Shown: positions 16,519 through 25,376 of the stretch, piece after piece | Numbering within the stretch: position 1 is the first letter of the stretch | Layout of the letters: every line of letters starts with the position of its first letter | NCBI GenBank assembly: GCA_021166775.1 | Contig: JAJPEQ010000006.1 | Span: forward strand, 248,001-312,000 | Direction of reading: 5' to 3' | DNA: 64,000 bases | DNA from: Comamonas sp. | Lineage (GTDB): Bacteria > Pseudomonadota > Gammaproteobacteria > Burkholderiales > Burkholderiaceae_C | Notes under the pieces: generated by a model | Seen by the model: the letters and a program-made list of their open reading frames with translations, nothing else | Told to the model about the DNA's origin: nothing | Database searches by the model: none | Translations under genes and position numbers: made by a program

Positions 16519-17439
16519 TCAGGAACCCGGATAGAAAGGCTTGCCGAGCGAAGCGGGCATATTGACACGAATCCACGTGGGGTTGCGCGAGATCAGCGCC
16601 AAAACAACGACGGTGGCCAGGTAGGGCATGGCCGTGAGCAACTGGCTCGGAATGTGCGAACCCTGGCTCTGCAGGTAGAACTGCAGCATGGTGACCCCGC
16701 CGAACAGATAGGCCCCCAGCAGCACGCGCGCGGGCCGCCAGGTGCCGAAGGTGGTGAGCGCCAGCGCGATCCAGCCCTTGCCCGCCACCATGCCCTCGAC
16801 CCACAGCGGCGTGTAGATGATGGACAGGAACGCGCCCGCCAGCCCACACAGCGCCCCGCCGATGACGACAGCCGCCATGCGGATGCGGCGCACCGGGTAA
16901 CCGAGCGCATGCGCCGATTCGGGCGATTCGCCCACGGCACGCAGCACCAGGCCGACACGCGTGCGGTACAGCACCCAGATCAACACGAGCGTGAACGCGA
17001 TGCCGAAATACACCAGCGGGTGCTGGCGCATGAGTGCCGGGCCGATGATGGGCACATCGCCCAGTCCGAGCCAGTTGAAACGCGGGCGCTCGGGCATGCG
17101 GGCCTGCACATAGCCGATGCCGACGAAGGCCGAAAACCCCGCGCCGAACAGCGTGAGCGCCAAGCCTGTGGCGTACTGGTTGGCGTTGAGCCAGATCACC
17201 AGCCAGCCAAAGGCCGCCGCCAGCACCGCGCCCACCGCCATGCCGGCGAGGAATCCCAGCGTGTCGCTGCCGGTGTGCACCACGGTGGCGAAGCCCGCGA
17301 TGGCGGCGCACAGCATCATGCCCTCGGCACCGAGGTTCACCACACCGGCTTTTTCATTGATCAAGAGGCCCAGCGCCGCCAGCGCCAGCACCGTCCCCGC
17401 CGTCAGCGTGGACGCGAAGAGCAGAGGGTAAGCATCCAT
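16519..17439 (-). CDS. ABC transporter permease, nucleoside (NupC/YufQ-like) type
   Basis: A 306-residue inner-membrane protein with about eight to nine hydrophobic segments. The conserved N-terminal LLINEKAGVVNLGAEGMML and the late LSIIYTPLWVEGMVAGKGWIA are typical of the second permease of BMP-type systems. The RAVGESPESAHALGYPVRRI block is the coupling helix. The ATG at 17439 shares bases with the TGA of the upstream permease (TGATG), and AAGGAG lies seven bases upstream; a GTG three bases earlier is also possible. Confidence 0.9.
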   Translation of the reverse strand: MDAYPLLFASTLTAGTVLALAALGLLINEKAGVVNLGAEGMMLCAAIAGFATVVHTGSDTLGFLAGMAVGAVLAAAFGWLVIWLNANQYATGLALTLFGAGFSAFVGIGYVQARMPERPRFNWLGLGDVPIIGPALMRQHPLVYFGIAFTLVLIWVLYRTRVGLVLRAVGESPESAHALGYPVRRIRMAAVVIGGALCGLAGAFLSIIYTPLWVEGMVAGKGWIALALTTFGTWRPARVLLGAYLFGGVTMLQFYLQSQGSHIPSQLLTAMPYLATVVVLALISRNPTWIRVNMPASLGKPFYPGS

Positions 17440-18512
17440 CACCGCGCTCCTTTCAGGCCGCCGATCGCGCGGACGCGGTAGTTCACCAAGGTGTCGCAGG
17501 CCATCAGTGAAAACAGCAGCAACCCCTGGAACACGTCGGTGAGCGATTTGGGCAGACCCAGGCGGGACTGCGCGAGTTCACCGCCGATGTAGAACATGCT
17601 CATCAAAATGGCCGCCAGCACCATGCCCAGCGGGTGCAATCGTCCGACGAAGGCCACGATGATGGCCGCGAAACCGTAGCCCACGGGCACATAGGGCGTA
17701 AGCTGCCCGACCGGTCCCGCCACCTCCAGCGCCCCCGCCAGGCCCGCGGTGGCGCCGGACATGAGCAGCGCCGTCCACAGCGCGCTGCGCGAGGAAAAGC
17801 CCGCGTAGCGCGCCGCCGCCGGCGCCACGCCGCCCACCTGCAGTGCATAGCCCGCGCGGGTGCGAAACAGGTACAGCCACAACAGCGCCGCGCCCGCCAG
17901 CGCGATCAGCGCGCCGATGTTCACGCGCGAGCCCGCCATCAGCTTGGGGATGCGCGCCACCGCCTCGAAGGTGCGCGTCTGCGGAAAGTTGTAGCCCATG
18001 GGGTCTTTCCACGGCCCGAACACGAGGTAGTTGAGCACCTGGATGGCCACGTAGACCAGCATCAGGCTCACGAGGATCTCGCCGGCATTGAAACGGTCGC
18101 GCAAAAAAGCGACGATGGCTGCCCAGAGCATGCCGCCCACCGCGCCCGCGATCAGCACGGCCAGCACGATCCAGCGCCCGGTCTCCTTGCCCGCCATGAG
18201 AGCCACGCCACCGGCGAAGATGGCGCCGATCACGTATTGCCCCTCGGCGCCGATGTTCCAGATGTTGGAGCGAAAACACACCGCCAGGCCCAGCGCGATC
18301 AGCAGCAGCGGCGTGGCCTTCACGCCCAGCTCGCCCAGGGCGTAGGAGGACTTGATCGGCTCCCAGAAGAACACCAGCAGGCCCTTGACCGGGTCCTTGC
18401 CGAGCAGCGAAAACAGCAGCGCACCCAGCGCCACGGTGATCACCAGCGCCAGCACCGGTGAGGCCCAGGCCCAGGTGCGTGAAGGCGTGGGGCGCAGTTC
18501 AAGCCGCAGCAC
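17439..18512 (-). CDS. ABC transporter permease, nucleoside (NupB/YufP-like) type
   Basis: A 357-residue inner-membrane permease with about ten hydrophobic segments. Family blocks are GLAVCFRSNIWNIGAEGQYVIGA and FNAGEILVSLMLVYVAIQVLNYL, then LQVGGVAPAAARYAGFSS and the C-terminal GFAAIIVAFVGRLHPLGMVL. I place the start at a GTG (18512) because AGGAGGT lies five bases upstream inside the end of the ATPase gene; this gives a 14-base overlap with that gene. The longer frame to 18548 has no ribosome site. Confidence 0.88.
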   Translation of the reverse strand: MLRLELRPTPSRTWAWASPVLALVITVALGALLFSLLGKDPVKGLLVFFWEPIKSSYALGELGVKATPLLLIALGLAVCFRSNIWNIGAEGQYVIGAIFAGGVALMAGKETGRWIVLAVLIAGAVGGMLWAAIVAFLRDRFNAGEILVSLMLVYVAIQVLNYLVFGPWKDPMGYNFPQTRTFEAVARIPKLMAGSRVNIGALIALAGAALLWLYLFRTRAGYALQVGGVAPAAARYAGFSSRSALWTALLMSGATAGLAGALEVAGPVGQLTPYVPVGYGFAAIIVAFVGRLHPLGMVLAAILMSMFYIGGELAQSRLGLPKSLTDVFQGLLLFSLMACDTLVNYRVRAIGGLKGAR

Positions 18513-20076
18513 GGGCCACCTCCTGACGCGCTGCCGCGTTTTCCGCACCCGGCCACAGGCCGCTCATCCACAGACCGATTTGCGCCACCGTCGCCTCGGC
18601 GCGCGGCAGGCTGGGCGAGAGCTGTCCCTTGGCAATGACGTGAAGCCGGTCACAGATTTCAAACAATTCGTCCAACTCCTCGCTGACCACCAGCACCGCG
18701 CAACCCGCATCGCGCAACGCCAGAATTTCGCCGCGGATCTGCGCAGCCGCACCCACGTCCACCCCCCACGTGGGCTGAGAGACGACCAGCAGCGTCGGCC
18801 GGGCATCGATCTCGCGGCCCATGATGTACTTCTGTAGGTTGCCGCCGGAAAGCGAGCGAGCGGCTGCGTGCGTGCCTGCGGCCTTGACCTTGAAGCGCTC
18901 GATGATGCCCGCCGCCTGTGTGCGCAGCACCCCCATGCGCAGCCAGCCCAGGCGTCCTACGGCCTCCTTGCGCGTGAGCAGCAGGTTGTGCGCCAGGCTC
19001 ATCTCGGGCACGGCGCCGCGCCCCAGGCGTTCCTCGGGCACGAAATGCAGCCCGAGTGCGCGCCGCCCGAAGGGCGCCATGCGTCCGACCGGCTGGCCCG
19101 CTATCGAAATGGATGCCGGGGACGCTCGCCTGTCCTCACCAGAAAGCGAAAAAAGCAGTTCACGCTGACCGTTGCCCGAGACGCCAGCGATGCCCACCAC
19201 CTCGCCCGCGCGGACCTGCAGCGAGACATTTTCCAGGTCCACCCCGAAGGGCGATTCGCGCGCCAGGCTGAGCTGGTGGACCACCAGCACCGGCGCACCC
19301 GGCTCGCGCGGCACGTGCTCGAGCGGCGGAGGCTCGGCACCGATCATCAGGCGCGAGAGCGAGGCATTGGTTTCTTCACGCGGGTCGCACACGCCCGTGA
19401 CCTTGCCGCCGCGCATCACCGTGCAGGCGCTGCACAGCGCGCGAATTTCATGCAGCTTGTGGCTGATGTAGAGGATGGAACAGCCCTCGTCCGACAGACG
19501 CCTGAGCGTGACGAAGAGCTTTTCGACCGCCTGCGGCGTGAGCACCGAAGTCGGTTCATCGAGAATCAGCAGACGCGGACCAGCCAGCAGGGCGCGGATG
19601 ATCTCCACGCGCTGCATTTCGCCCACGCCCAGCGTGTGCACCGGGCGCTCGGGGTCCACCTCCAGGCCGTAGGTGGCGGCGGTGCCGGCCACGCGCCGCG
19701 TCACCTCCGCGAGCGACAGCGTCTTGTCCAGCCCCAGCCAGACGTTCTCCGCCACGGAAAGCGTCTCGAACAGACTGAAATGCTGGAACACCATCGCGAT
19801 GCCGAGCTGGCGCGCCGCCTGCGGGCTGCGCACCAGCGCCAAGTGGCCATCGACGCGCACGTCGCCTGCATCGGGTTTGACCGCGCCGTAGATGATCTTC
19901 ATCAGGGTGCTCTTGCCCGCGCCATTCTCACCCAGCACGGCGTGGATTTCGCCGGGCTGCACGGTCAGCGAAACCTCGCTGTTGGCGATGACGCCGGGGT
20001 AGCGCTTGGTGATGCCCGCGAGCTGCAACCGGGGCACGACCACGTCAGGCGTTTGAGGAACATGCAATGGCGGCAT
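18499..20076 (-). CDS. ABC transporter ATPase with two nucleotide-binding domains, nucleoside type
   Basis: A 525-residue protein made of two ABC domains in tandem, as in RbsA/MglA and BMP-type systems. Domain 1 has Walker A GENGAGKSTLMK, signature LGVGEMQRVEI and Walker B LLILDEPTSVLTPQ. Domain 2 starts about residue 265, has a short GVSGNGQREL in place of a full Walker A, signature LSGGNLQKYIMGREI and Walker B LLVVSQPTWGVDV, where the usual Glu is Gln. Domain 2 is thus probably non-hydrolytic, a known feature of the family. It is first in the operon. The start is the ATG at 20076 (MPPLHV), with only a weak ribosome site. Confidence 0.9.
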   Translation of the reverse strand: MPPLHVPQTPDVVVPRLQLAGITKRYPGVIANSEVSLTVQPGEIHAVLGENGAGKSTLMKIIYGAVKPDAGDVRVDGHLALVRSPQAARQLGIAMVFQHFSLFETLSVAENVWLGLDKTLSLAEVTRRVAGTAATYGLEVDPERPVHTLGVGEMQRVEIIRALLAGPRLLILDEPTSVLTPQAVEKLFVTLRRLSDEGCSILYISHKLHEIRALCSACTVMRGGKVTGVCDPREETNASLSRLMIGAEPPPLEHVPREPGAPVLVVHQLSLARESPFGVDLENVSLQVRAGEVVGIAGVSGNGQRELLFSLSGEDRRASPASISIAGQPVGRMAPFGRRALGLHFVPEERLGRGAVPEMSLAHNLLLTRKEAVGRLGWLRMGVLRTQAAGIIERFKVKAAGTHAAARSLSGGNLQKYIMGREIDARPTLLVVSQPTWGVDVGAAAQIRGEILALRDAGCAVLVVSEELDELFEICDRLHVIAKGQLSPSLPRAEATVAQIGLWMSGLWPGAENAAARQEVARAAA

Positions 20077-20199
20077 GCTGATTTGTCTCTTTGTAGTGCG
20101 ATGGACACGACCCGCGCCACGATGTGCATGAGCCACGCTGCTTTGTTTGCATCACTTTACCCGCTATCCGGAGATTGCGCCAGCAAATTGCATGCGATA

Positions 20200-20226
20200 T
20201 GTGTAGACAGAATTTGCATACACACA
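20200..20226. promoter_or_regulatory. TGTGTA/TACACA inverted repeat upstream of the BMP-type operon
   Basis: TGTGTA and TACACA arms are separated by about 13 bases, with TTGCATACA inside (20214-20222). A similar TTGTATACA lies upstream of the porin gene (23197-23205). This looks like a GntR-type operator half but is a by-eye match in a rather AT-rich leader. Confidence 0.3.
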
Positions 20227-20274
20227 ACATCAGAGTCATTCCCGTCACGAAGAAAACCCATGATCATTGTCGGT

Positions 20275-22353
20275 TCACTGCGCGCTGGCGGACTGCGGCA
20301 CCTGCCCCCACTGCACCCGATTGCGCCCGGCCCGTTTGGCCGCGTAACAGGCCATGTCGGCACCGGCGAGGGCTTCGGCCGGACCGGCGCCCATGGCGAG
20401 CAGCACCAGCCCGATGCTCAGGCTGAGCGAAAAACTGCGTCCCCGGTACGTGGGCTCCCATGCCGCCACAGCCGCGCGCAGCTTCTCCGCCAGTTCGGCT
20501 CCACGTTCCATGCTGCATCCTGGCAGCACCACCGCGAACTCATCGCCTCCCAGGCGTCCCAGCCACCCCGTCTGGCGGACATGCGATTCGAGCAGGCGCG
20601 CCAGATGGCGCAGCACATCATCGCCCGCGTCATGCCCGGCCAGCTCGTTGATCAGCGTGAAATGGTCGACATCCACATGCATCAGCACACCCGTGACGGA
20701 CTGCTCGTGGGCCAGCGTGTGCGCGCCGCGCGCCACGCGCCTGGACAGCAGCAGTTGCAGCCGACGCACCAGCGCGGCACGGTTGGGCAGGAAGGTCAGG
20801 GCATCGTGCCAGCGCTCCCAGTCATGTTGCAGGCGCGCTTCGCGCTCGGCCGAGCCGTCTTCGATGATCCAGATGACCCCGGCGGCCGGGTCTCCCGCGT
20901 GCACGGGCTCGCCATGCACCTGGGCCCACAAGGTGCTTGCGTCGCGCCGCATCAGGGGCAGCTCCCCATGAAAGCGCCCATGCACCGCGAAATCCACGCG
21001 CACGCGCTCAGCGAGCTCGCCCCCCTCAGGGGAGCCAGAGATCAGTTGCAGAAAATCGCGCCCCACCAGTTGCGCCGGGGTGTAGCCGAACATGCGACAG
21101 GCCTGGCTGCTGGCGATCTCGATGCGCTGCGAGCGCGTCAGCGCGATCCCCAGCGGCACATGCTCCAGCACGGCCTGCAGCTGGCGCTCCAGCGCCTGCG
21201 TCGTGCGCTGCTGCTGGCGGCGCAGCTGCACCAGACGCGCAAACACGCGCACGACGTCGTTGACCTCCCCGCTCGCACCCAGGAGATCGGGCGGCTGCCG
21301 GGGCACGCTGGCGGGATGCTCTCCCTCCAGCACGTCGCGTGCGCGCTGGCGCAGCAGCGAGAGCGGATGCATGAGCCACCACAGCAGCAGCAGGGCCGCC
21401 AGCGCCACGGCGGCCACGGCGGCGCCCGCCAGCCACCACACCCGCTGCTCGGCCGCCACCAGGGGCTGCAGCAGCGAGGGCGCACGGTTGACCCGCGCCA
21501 CCACCCAGCCCGGCAGCCCGGCCACGGCCCAACCGACGACAGAACCATCGGGCAGCACGGTGCGCCCGGGCTGCGCCAGCAGCTGCGCCGCATCGCTGCC
21601 GGAAAAAACGCGTGACAGCCCGGGCTCGTCGCGCACCAGTCCGAGTACGCGCGATGCGTCGGGGTGCGAGAGGATCACGCCCTCCTGCGTGAACACCATG
21701 AAGCGTGTGCTCTCGCGCTCGGGCAGCGCCAATGCGGGTGGCAGCAGGTTCTGCGACTGCAGTCGCAAGGTGGCGGCCACCACCGCCACCGTCTGGCCGC
21801 TGCTGCCCAGCACCGGTAGCGCCAGAGCCACGTGCGCCTGCGATGCCTTGCTGCCCAACACCCCCGAGACCATCGGCTTGCGCTCCTGCCAGACGCGGTG
21901 CAACAACGCCTGCTCCGCGTCTTCCAACTGATCAACGGCCGTGACCTCCTCGCCCCTCAGCTGCAGCCCGGCGATCTCTTCGCCGCGCAGTACCGTCACG
22001 GTCTCGAAGAGGCGTGCCGCCGGCCGGTTCTGCATCAGCCAGGCGCGCAGGCGCACGTTGGAGCCGATCACCGCGGGCGAGAGCCCGTCGGCCAGCGCCG
22101 CCAGCATCTTGATGTTGAGCTCCATCTTGCTCGAGAGCATGCGCGCGAGCATTTCCACCTCACCACCGTCCTGCTCCAGGATGCGCTGCAGCGCCTGCGG
22201 CTCGCTGGCGCGTGTCACGAGCCAGGTCGACACCCCGCCAGCAGCGATGACCGACAGCAGGACGAGCAGTCCCACGGCGCGCACCAGGGGCCCCGGCAGC
22301 CACGCACGCCGCGGCGCGGCATCACGGGGCGCGGCATCCACCACGGCGTCCAT
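20275..22353 (-). CDS. Membrane diguanylate cyclase with periplasmic sensor, PAS and GGDEF domains
   Basis: A 692-residue protein. A first transmembrane helix (about residues 24-46), a periplasmic Cache-like sensor of about 255 residues, a second helix (about 305-328), a short linker, a PAS domain (about 390-500, SSQACRMFGYTPAQLVGRDF) and a GGDEF domain follow in order. The cyclase core has DALTFLPNR, metal/substrate residues in MHVDVDHFTLINELAGHDAG and an intact GGDEF at 602-606, so it should make cyclic di-GMP from GTP. The RxxD inhibitory site expected just upstream of GGDEF is not conserved (RQTG). There is no EAL domain. The start is the ATG at 22353; a GTG two codons upstream is possible. 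Confidence 0.9.
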   Translation of the reverse strand: MDAVVDAAPRDAAPRRAWLPGPLVRAVGLLVLLSVIAAGGVSTWLVTRASEPQALQRILEQDGGEVEMLARMLSSKMELNIKMLAALADGLSPAVIGSNVRLRAWLMQNRPAARLFETVTVLRGEEIAGLQLRGEEVTAVDQLEDAEQALLHRVWQERKPMVSGVLGSKASQAHVALALPVLGSSGQTVAVVAATLRLQSQNLLPPALALPERESTRFMVFTQEGVILSHPDASRVLGLVRDEPGLSRVFSGSDAAQLLAQPGRTVLPDGSVVGWAVAGLPGWVVARVNRAPSLLQPLVAAEQRVWWLAGAAVAAVALAALLLLWWLMHPLSLLRQRARDVLEGEHPASVPRQPPDLLGASGEVNDVVRVFARLVQLRRQQQRTTQALERQLQAVLEHVPLGIALTRSQRIEIASSQACRMFGYTPAQLVGRDFLQLISGSPEGGELAERVRVDFAVHGRFHGELPLMRRDASTLWAQVHGEPVHAGDPAAGVIWIIEDGSAEREARLQHDWERWHDALTFLPNRAALVRRLQLLLSRRVARGAHTLAHEQSVTGVLMHVDVDHFTLINELAGHDAGDDVLRHLARLLESHVRQTGWLGRLGGDEFAVVLPGCSMERGAELAEKLRAAVAAWEPTYRGRSFSLSLSIGLVLLAMGAGPAEALAGADMACYAAKRAGRNRVQWGQVPQSASAQ

Positions 22354-22680
22354 GAGCACCCCGCAATCCGGCAGGTGAATCGTTCAAGAAAGACAGGCTC
22401 ATCATCCTTGGCACGTGCGCGCCGTCGGCCCCATGCCGACCATCGTTGCACTATAGGTAGCCACGGGCCGTTGCAGGCTCGGGTACAACCCTGAAGGCCG
22501 CTGCGGAAAACCCTAGGAGGCTGTCGGACTTGGAGCCTCCAAAGCGTTCTCGAAGCGCGGCGCAGCCAGAATCGGCCGCTGCGGTCAATTTGCAGCCGGC
22601 GGTTCCCAAGTCCGGCAGCCTCCCAGGAGCCGCACCGGAAGGTGGCAATCGCCCCCCGCTCCACCACCCACGAGAGCACC
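22354..22680. other. 327-bp intergenic region between the divergent cyclase and HIT genes
   Basis: It contains promoters for both flanking genes in principle, but I cannot name a clear hexamer pair. Its main feature is the large inverted repeat described separately (22516-22623). No small ORF with a good ribosome site is apparent. Confidence 0.6.
22516..22623. repeat. Long inverted repeat with 18-bp arms
   Basis: GGAGGCTGTCGGACTTGG (22516-22533) pairs with CCAAGTCCGGCAGCCTCC (22606-22623) with a single T-G wobble. The 72-base interior holds a second possible stem, CGCAGC with GCTGCG. A folded intergenic element of this size suggests a mobile-type structured repeat or an RNA rather than a simple terminator; there is no T run. 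Confidence 0.65.
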
Positions 22681-23139
22681 ATGCCCAATTTCATCGATAC
22701 CTCGCCTCAGGGCTCCTGCGTCTTCTGCCGCCTCATCGCCGGGGAAATCCCCAGCGCCAAGGTCTTCGAGGACGAGCACACCATCGCCTTCATGGATTTG
22801 GGCCAGGTCAATCCGGGGCATGTGCTCGTAGCCACGCGCCGCCACGCGGCCACGCTGTGGGACGCCACGCCTGAGGAAGCGGCCGCCATGATGCGCACTG
22901 CGCACCGGGTGGCGGCCGCGGCACGCGCGGTGTTCGAGCCCGCGGGGCTGATGTTGCTGCAGGCCAACGGGGTCGTGGCAGGGCAGACCGTGGGGCACTT
23001 GCACATGCATGTGGTGCCGCGCCACGAGGCCGATGGCATCGGCTTCACCTGGCCACGCAAGGATCCCGCGGCCAGCACCCTTGCGCAATACGCCCAGCGC
23101 CTTGCCGCCAGCCTGCAAAACCAGGGCAGCGGCCATTAA
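22681..23139 (+). CDS. HIT-family (histidine triad) protein
   Basis: A 152-residue cytoplasmic nucleotide hydrolase/transferase of the HIT superfamily. The N-terminal CVFCRLIAGEIPSAKVFEDE is the usual HIT start with a Cys-x2-Cys pair, FMDLGQVNPGHVLVATRRH follows, and the catalytic triad motif is GHLHMHVVPR (about residues 102-111). Substrates of HIT proteins are nucleoside phosphoramidates or dinucleotides; which one here is unknown. The ATG at 22681 was chosen over an in-frame upstream codon that would lie inside the inverted-repeat flank. Confidence 0.9.
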   Translation: MPNFIDTSPQGSCVFCRLIAGEIPSAKVFEDEHTIAFMDLGQVNPGHVLVATRRHAATLWDATPEEAAAMMRTAHRVAAAARAVFEPAGLMLLQANGVVAGQTVGHLHMHVVPRHEADGIGFTWPRKDPAASTLAQYAQRLAASLQNQGSGH

Positions 23140-23179
23140 GACGCGCCTCTCACGCGCACCTCACGGGCGTCAGGCCCAT

Positions 23180-23207
23180 TTGCAACACCGGATTTTTTGT
23201 ATACACT
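23180..23207 (+). promoter_or_regulatory. Candidate promoter of the porin gene with TTGTATACA motif
   Basis: TTGCAA (23180-23185) and TACACT (23202-23207) are 16 bases apart and 70 bases upstream of the porin ATG. TTGTATACA (23197-23205), a palindromic core seen in GntR-type operators, overlaps the -10. Confidence 0.4.
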
Positions 23208-23277
23208 TTTCCCACACAAAAAAATCGAGGTGATGGCGCCACCCCGGTTTTTACCTCGAAGTCACTCAGGAGACGAC

Positions 23278-24291
23278 ATGCGCAAAACACTGCTGGCCCT
23301 TGCCGCGACAACTCTCTGCACACTCGGGGCACATGCCCAGAGCACGGTTCAACTCAGCGGCCTGGCCGACCTGTACGTGGGCTCGATGCGCATGGCGGGC
23401 GACGCCAGCAGCCACACCACCGTAGGCAACAGCGGCATGACCACCTCATGGGTCGGCGTCAAGGGCTCTGAAGACCTTGGCGGCGGGCTCAAGGTCAATT
23501 TCGCGATGACCTCGTTTCTCAAGCTCACCGACGGCTCGCAGGGGCGCTTCCCCGGAGACACCTTCTTCTCGCGCGACGCCAACATCGGCTTCTCGGGCAA
23601 TTTCGGCTCGGTGGTGCTGGGCCGCTGGCTCGCGCCCAACTTCCTGCCGTCGGTCATTGGCAACCCGCTGGGCGACTCGTTCACCTTCGCGCCGCTCATC
23701 CTGCACATGAACGTGCCGCTGTTCAACGCCAGCGGCTGGCAGGCCACGACGCCGTCGGACACCGGCTGGAACAGCCAGATCGCCTACACCACGCCCGATC
23801 TCGGCGGGTTCAAGGCCACGCTGCAGTATCAGCTCGGGGGCGACACGGGCAAGCACAACATCGGCGCCAACTTCCTGTATTTTCACGGTCCGCTCACGGT
23901 CACCGGCTTTTACGAGCGCGACCAGTTGAGCAACCCCGGCACCAGCACCTGGCTGGGCACGACCAAGACCGACTGGATGCTGACGGCCGCCTACGACTTC
24001 AAGGTCGTCAAGCCCTATGTCGGCTACGGTCAGGCCAAGGCCGACAATGCCCCTGGCAAGGCCAAGACCATCCATCTGGGCGCCTCGGCCCCGCTGGGCG
24101 GCGGCAGTGTGCTGGCCTCGTGGGCGCGCACCAACGTGACCGCGCTCGATACCAGCCGCAAGACCCTCACCCTGGGCTACGACTACTTCCTCTCCAAGCG
24201 CACCGATCTGTACGCGATGTACATGAATGACCGCATCACGGCGCAACCCAGCGGCAACAGCTTCGCGGTCGGCATGCGCCACCGGTTCTGA
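23278..24291 (+). CDS. Outer-membrane general porin (Porin_4 family)
   Basis: A 337-residue precursor. The signal peptide [20 protein letters not shown] is cut after AHA, leaving [15 protein letters not shown], the first beta strand of betaproteobacterial trimeric porins. The repeated strand pattern, the [18 protein letters not shown] block, the loop-3 region with [20 protein letters not shown] and the C-terminal FAVGMRHRF ending in Phe (Bam signal) all fit. It should form a 16-strand diffusion channel in the outer membrane. AGGAG precedes the ATG. It is a single-gene unit with its own terminator. Confidence 0.93.
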   Translation: MRKTLLALAATTLCTLGAHAQSTVQLSGLADLYVGSMRMAGDASSHTTVGNSGMTTSWVGVKGSEDLGGGLKVNFAMTSFLKLTDGSQGRFPGDTFFSRDANIGFSGNFGSVVLGRWLAPNFLPSVIGNPLGDSFTFAPLILHMNVPLFNASGWQATTPSDTGWNSQIAYTTPDLGGFKATLQYQLGGDTGKHNIGANFLYFHGPLTVTGFYERDQLSNPGTSTWLGTTKTDWMLTAAYDFKVVKPYVGYGQAKADNAPGKAKTIHLGASAPLGGGSVLASWARTNVTALDTSRKTLTLGYDYFLSKRTDLYAMYMNDRITAQPSGNSFAVGMRHRF

Positions 24292-24323
24292 GCGCCCGTT
24301 CCGATACCCAAGGTCTGTCTCAC

Positions 24324-24357
24324 GGCCCGCGGTGCACACGCGCCACGGGCCTTTTTT
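24324..24357 (+). terminator. Intrinsic terminator of the porin gene
   Basis: GGCCCGCGGTGC and GCGCCACGGGCC form a 12-position stem with one mismatch and one wobble around ACAC, followed by six T. It starts 33 bases after the porin stop codon. Confidence 0.88.
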
Positions 24358-24392
24358 CATCCGCGCGAGCACTCTGCTACGCTCGCGCTCCC

Positions 24393-25376
24393 ATGCGCAC
24401 CGCATCGCCAGCCCCACCCCGCACCCTGCCGCCGGTTCTGACCCTCACCGGGCCCACGGCCAGCGGCAAGACGGCGGCGGCCCTGGCGCTGGCGCACGCC
24501 CTGGCGCCTCGACTGCCGGTGGAAATCATCAGCATGGATTCGGCGCTGGTCTACCGCGGCATGGACATCGGCACGGCCAAGCCCAGCGCCGATGAACTCG
24601 CCGCCGCACCGCACCACCTGATCGATATCCGCGATCCGGGCGAACCCTACTCGGCCGCGGAATTCGCGCACGATGCCGCGCGGCTCATCACCGAGATCCA
24701 GGCGCGCGGCGCGCTCCCCCTGCTCGTGGGCGGCACCCTCCTGTATTTCAGGGCCTTGAGCGAAGGCATGGCTCAGCTGCCGCCCGCCGACCCCGCCACG
24801 CGCGAGCGGCTCGATGCGCAGGCCCGCGCCATCGGCTGGCCGGCGATGCACGAGGAACTGGCCAGGATCGACCCGGCCACGGCCGCGCGTCTGGCACCCA
24901 ACGACAGCCAGCGCATCCAGCGCGCGCTGGAGGTCTGGCGGCTGACCGGGCAAACGTTGTCTCACCTGATTGCTACCAGCAAGAGAGCTGCCGGCGCTTA
25001 TCCCATAAGCGCTGGAGCCGTTTTTTCCTTGGAACCGTCGGACCGCGGCTGGCTACACGCACGCATCACCCACCGCTTCGAGCGGATGCTGGAGCAAGGC
25101 CTGCTGGACGAAGTGCGCGTCCTGCGCGCCCGTGGCGACCTGCATGCCCAGCTGCCCAGCATGCGCTGTGTGGGCTATCGCCAGTGCTGGCAGGCGCTGG
25201 AGGGCGAATTTCCCATCGCCGAGCTGGCCGGGCGCGGCGCCGCCGCCACGCGCCAGCTGGCCCGGCGCCAGCTCACTTGGCTGCGCTCCATGCCCGGGCG
25301 GCGGGTGATCGCCGCCGACGCGCCCGACGCCACGGCCCAACTGCTGCGCGCGGCCATGGAGCAGCTGACCGCATGA
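24393..25376 (+). CDS. miaA: tRNA dimethylallyltransferase MiaA
   Basis: A 327-residue enzyme that adds a dimethylallyl group to A37 of tRNAs reading codons that start with U. The P-loop is [15 protein letters not shown], followed by [38 protein letters not shown] and [13 protein letters not shown], all MiaA hallmarks; [14 protein letters not shown] is the late conserved block. Residues about 195-215 (the loop after [10 protein letters not shown]) are encoded by a copy of the dispersed repeat and do not resemble other MiaA proteins I know. The stop overlaps the start of the following ABC ATPase gene (ATGA), so the two are coupled. Confidence 0.95.
   Translation: MRTASPAPPRTLPPVLTLTGPTASGKTAAALALAHALAPRLPVEIISMDSALVYRGMDIGTAKPSADELAAAPHHLIDIRDPGEPYSAAEFAHDAARLITEIQARGALPLLVGGTLLYFRALSEGMAQLPPADPATRERLDAQARAIGWPAMHEELARIDPATAARLAPNDSQRIQRALEVWRLTGQTLSHLIATSKRAAGAYPISAGAVFSLEPSDRGWLHARITHRFERMLEQGLLDEVRVLRARGDLHAQLPSMRCVGYRQCWQALEGEFPIAELAGRGAAATRQLARRQLTWLRSMPGRRVIAADAPDATAQLLRAAMEQLTA
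24983..25026 (+). repeat. Dispersed GCGCTT-type repeat, copy 2, inside miaA
   Basis: GCGCTTAT (24994-25001) and ATAAGCGC (25005-25012) form a perfect eight-pair dyad with loop CCC, flanked by GAGCTGCCG on the left and TGGAGCCGTTTTTT on the right. The whole unit is read in frame in miaA. It is the clearest copy in the window. Confidence 0.75.

Noticed and set aside
18868-21615. A 915-residue open frame on the plus strand crossing two genes
   Set aside because: It crosses the divergent ABC ATPase and cyclase regions in antisense and has no coding look or ribosome site.
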